The notes beneath the pieces are model-generated. The model was given only the letters and a program-made list of their open reading frames with translations. It was not told the origin of the DNA and did no database searches. A stretch of DNA of 15,777 nt, taken from Chloroflexia bacterium (GTDB lineage: Bacteria > Chloroflexota > Chloroflexia > QHBQ01 > JADMIH01). Location: assembly GCA_025927935.1 (NCBI GenBank), contig JAICKM010000070.1:1-15777 (forward strand), given 5' to 3'. Both the position numbers and the translations under genes were made by a program. Positions 14,719-15,777 of the stretch are shown here, piece after piece. Position 1 is the first letter of the stretch; each line of letters starts with the position of its first letter.

Positions 14719-15777
14719 ATGGTCGCAATTACTCCGCACAGTAGCGTAGCGCCGGCGCTCGGCGTCGCAGTCGTCGTCGAACGAGTCGCATTCCCCGCCC
14801 TCCTGGCGGCGTTGCGCGCGCGCGGCTACGAGTTAATCGGCCCGACCGTGCGTGACAACGCCGTGGTGTATGACCACATCACCGGCGTCGAGGATCTGCC
14901 CGCCGGGTGGACTGACGAGCAAGCAGGCGGGCACTACCGGCTAAAACGGCGCGCGGACGCCGCCCTGTTTGGCTACAGCGTGGGGCCGCAATCGTGGAAG
15001 CAATTCCTCTATCCGCCGGTGCTGCGGTTGTGGCGGGGCACCCGCACGGCCACCGGGTTTACGGTGGCACCCGACACCGAAGACCCGCCGCCCCGCGCCT
15101 TGATCGGCGTGCGCGCCTGCGAACTGCACGCCATCGCCATCCAGGATCGTGTGCTGTTGGAGGGTCCCTACGTCGATCCCGCGTATGCGGCCCGGCGCGA
15201 AAAGCTGTTCATCGTCGCCGTGAATTGCGGCCAGGCTGGCGGCACCTGCTTCTGCGTCTCCATGCACACGGGACCGCAGGCCACCTTCGGCTACGACCTG
15301 GCGCTGACGGAAGTGCTTGACGGCCCGCGGCATTACTTCGTGGTCGAAGCCGGCACGGAGCAGGGGGTCGCGGTGCTGGCGGAAGTCCCGCATACGCCTG
15401 CCGGAACGGCAGAACATATAGCGGCGAATGCGGCCGTGGCCGCCGCGACTGTGCAGCAGGGCCGCAGCCTGGACACCGTCGGCCTCAAGGATCTGCTCTA
15501 CCGCAATACCGAGAACCCGCGCTGGGATATGGTGGCCGAGCGCTGCCTGAACTGCGCTAACTGCACCATGGTCTGCCCGACCTGCTTCTGCACCACCGTG
15601 GAGGAAGTGACGGACCTGGCCGGCGAGCAAGCCGAGCGGCAGCGCCGCTGGGACTCGTGCTTCACCACCGATTTCTCCTACATCCACGGTGGCAGCGTGC
15701 GGCCCACGCCCAAACCGCGCTACCGGCAGTGGATGACGCACAAGCTTGCCACCTGGATTGACCAGTTCGGCACGGCG
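14719..15777 (+). CDS. HydB-like iron-sulfur subunit (NiFe hydrogenase beta / AsrA family), 3' end cut by window edge
   Basis: 353 residues are present and the frame runs off the window. The protein matches the Fer4-containing HydB/AsrA family, which carries electrons between a flavin subunit and the catalytic subunit in cytosolic sulfhydrogenase-type NiFe hydrogenases or anaerobic sulfite reductase. Visible motifs are VRACELHAIAIQD (Cys134), NCGQAGGTCFC (Cys170, 177, 179) and CLNCANCTMVCPTCFC (Cys276, 279, 282, 286 for one 4Fe-4S cluster, plus 289 and 291). Then comes RWDSCFTTDFSYIHGGS (Cys314) and the phrase RYRQWMTHKLATWIDQFGT. The second cluster motif should lie just past the edge. The ATG at 14719 has GGAGG about 9 nt upstream. 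I favour the hydrogenase role from the WDSCFT and RYRQWMTHKL phrases, but the neighbours that would settle it are outside the window. Confidence 0.88.
   Translation, partial: MVAITPHSSVAPALGVAVVVERVAFPALLAALRARGYELIGPTVRDNAVVYDHITGVEDLPAGWTDEQAGGHYRLKRRADAALFGYSVGPQSWKQFLYPPVLRLWRGTRTATGFTVAPDTEDPPPRALIGVRACELHAIAIQDRVLLEGPYVDPAYAARREKLFIVAVNCGQAGGTCFCVSMHTGPQATFGYDLALTEVLDGPRHYFVVEAGTEQGVAVLAEVPHTPAGTAEHIAANAAVAAATVQQGRSLDTVGLKDLLYRNTENPRWDMVAERCLNCANCTMVCPTCFCTTVEEVTDLAGEQAERQRRWDSCFTTDFSYIHGGSVRPTPKPRYRQWMTHKLATWIDQFGTA

Noticed and set aside
14941..15741. Minus-strand 266-codon open frame
   Set aside because: Antisense to the HydB-like gene, whose cysteine motifs are unmistakable.

Overview
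The window looks like chromosomal DNA of a high-GC, probably Chloroflexota (Chloroflexales-like) bacterium. I infer this from the style of the proteins: Ala/Pro/Thr-rich lipoprotein linkers, a membrane-anchored TPR/beta-propeller protein, and a HydB-type iron-sulfur protein, with 29-nt hairpin repeats between genes. It is not a database result.

Region 1 (about 1-10960, all minus strand) is one carbohydrate-utilisation operon, read right to left. It starts at a strong promoter (TTGACT-17 nt-TATATT, 10931-10959) with a textbook LacI-family operator (10905-10920) just downstream of the -10 box. The order is: a secreted lipoprotein with an alpha-toroid domain and carbohydrate-binding modules, broken by an in-frame TAG (8289-10817); a LacI-family regulator (7216-8286); a sugar-binding lipoprotein (5728-7137); two tandem hairpin repeats (5638-5711); two sugar ABC permeases (4463-5593 and 3555-4463); a cytoplasmic six-hairpin glycosidase-like enzyme (1285-3549); and a Gfo/Idh/MocA oxidoreductase cut by the left edge (1-1232). 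No ABC ATPase is present, so a shared ATPase elsewhere is expected. The inferred flow is: surface lipoprotein captures or trims a glycan, the binding protein and permeases import an oligosaccharide, the six-hairpin enzyme cleaves it, and the oxidoreductase works on the released sugar. The substrate cannot be named from the sequence.

Region 2 (11146-12939, minus) encodes a single-pass membrane protein with TPR-like repeats and a predicted extracytoplasmic beta-propeller, function unknown. The gap between it and the operon (10960-11145) holds a decayed relative of the hairpin repeat.

Region 3 (13113-15777, plus) holds a diaminopimelate decarboxylase-like gene (lysA), divergent from the propeller gene, then a 304-bp gap with stem-loops, then the start of an iron-sulfur subunit of a HydB/AsrA-type enzyme (probably a cytosolic NiFe hydrogenase) cut by the right edge.

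The points most worth a second look are the in-frame TAG inside an otherwise intact carbohydrate-binding region, the apparent nesting of a CBM9-like domain inside another beta-sandwich module, the hairpin pair between binding-protein and permease genes, and the four helically phased ACGT boxes at the operator.
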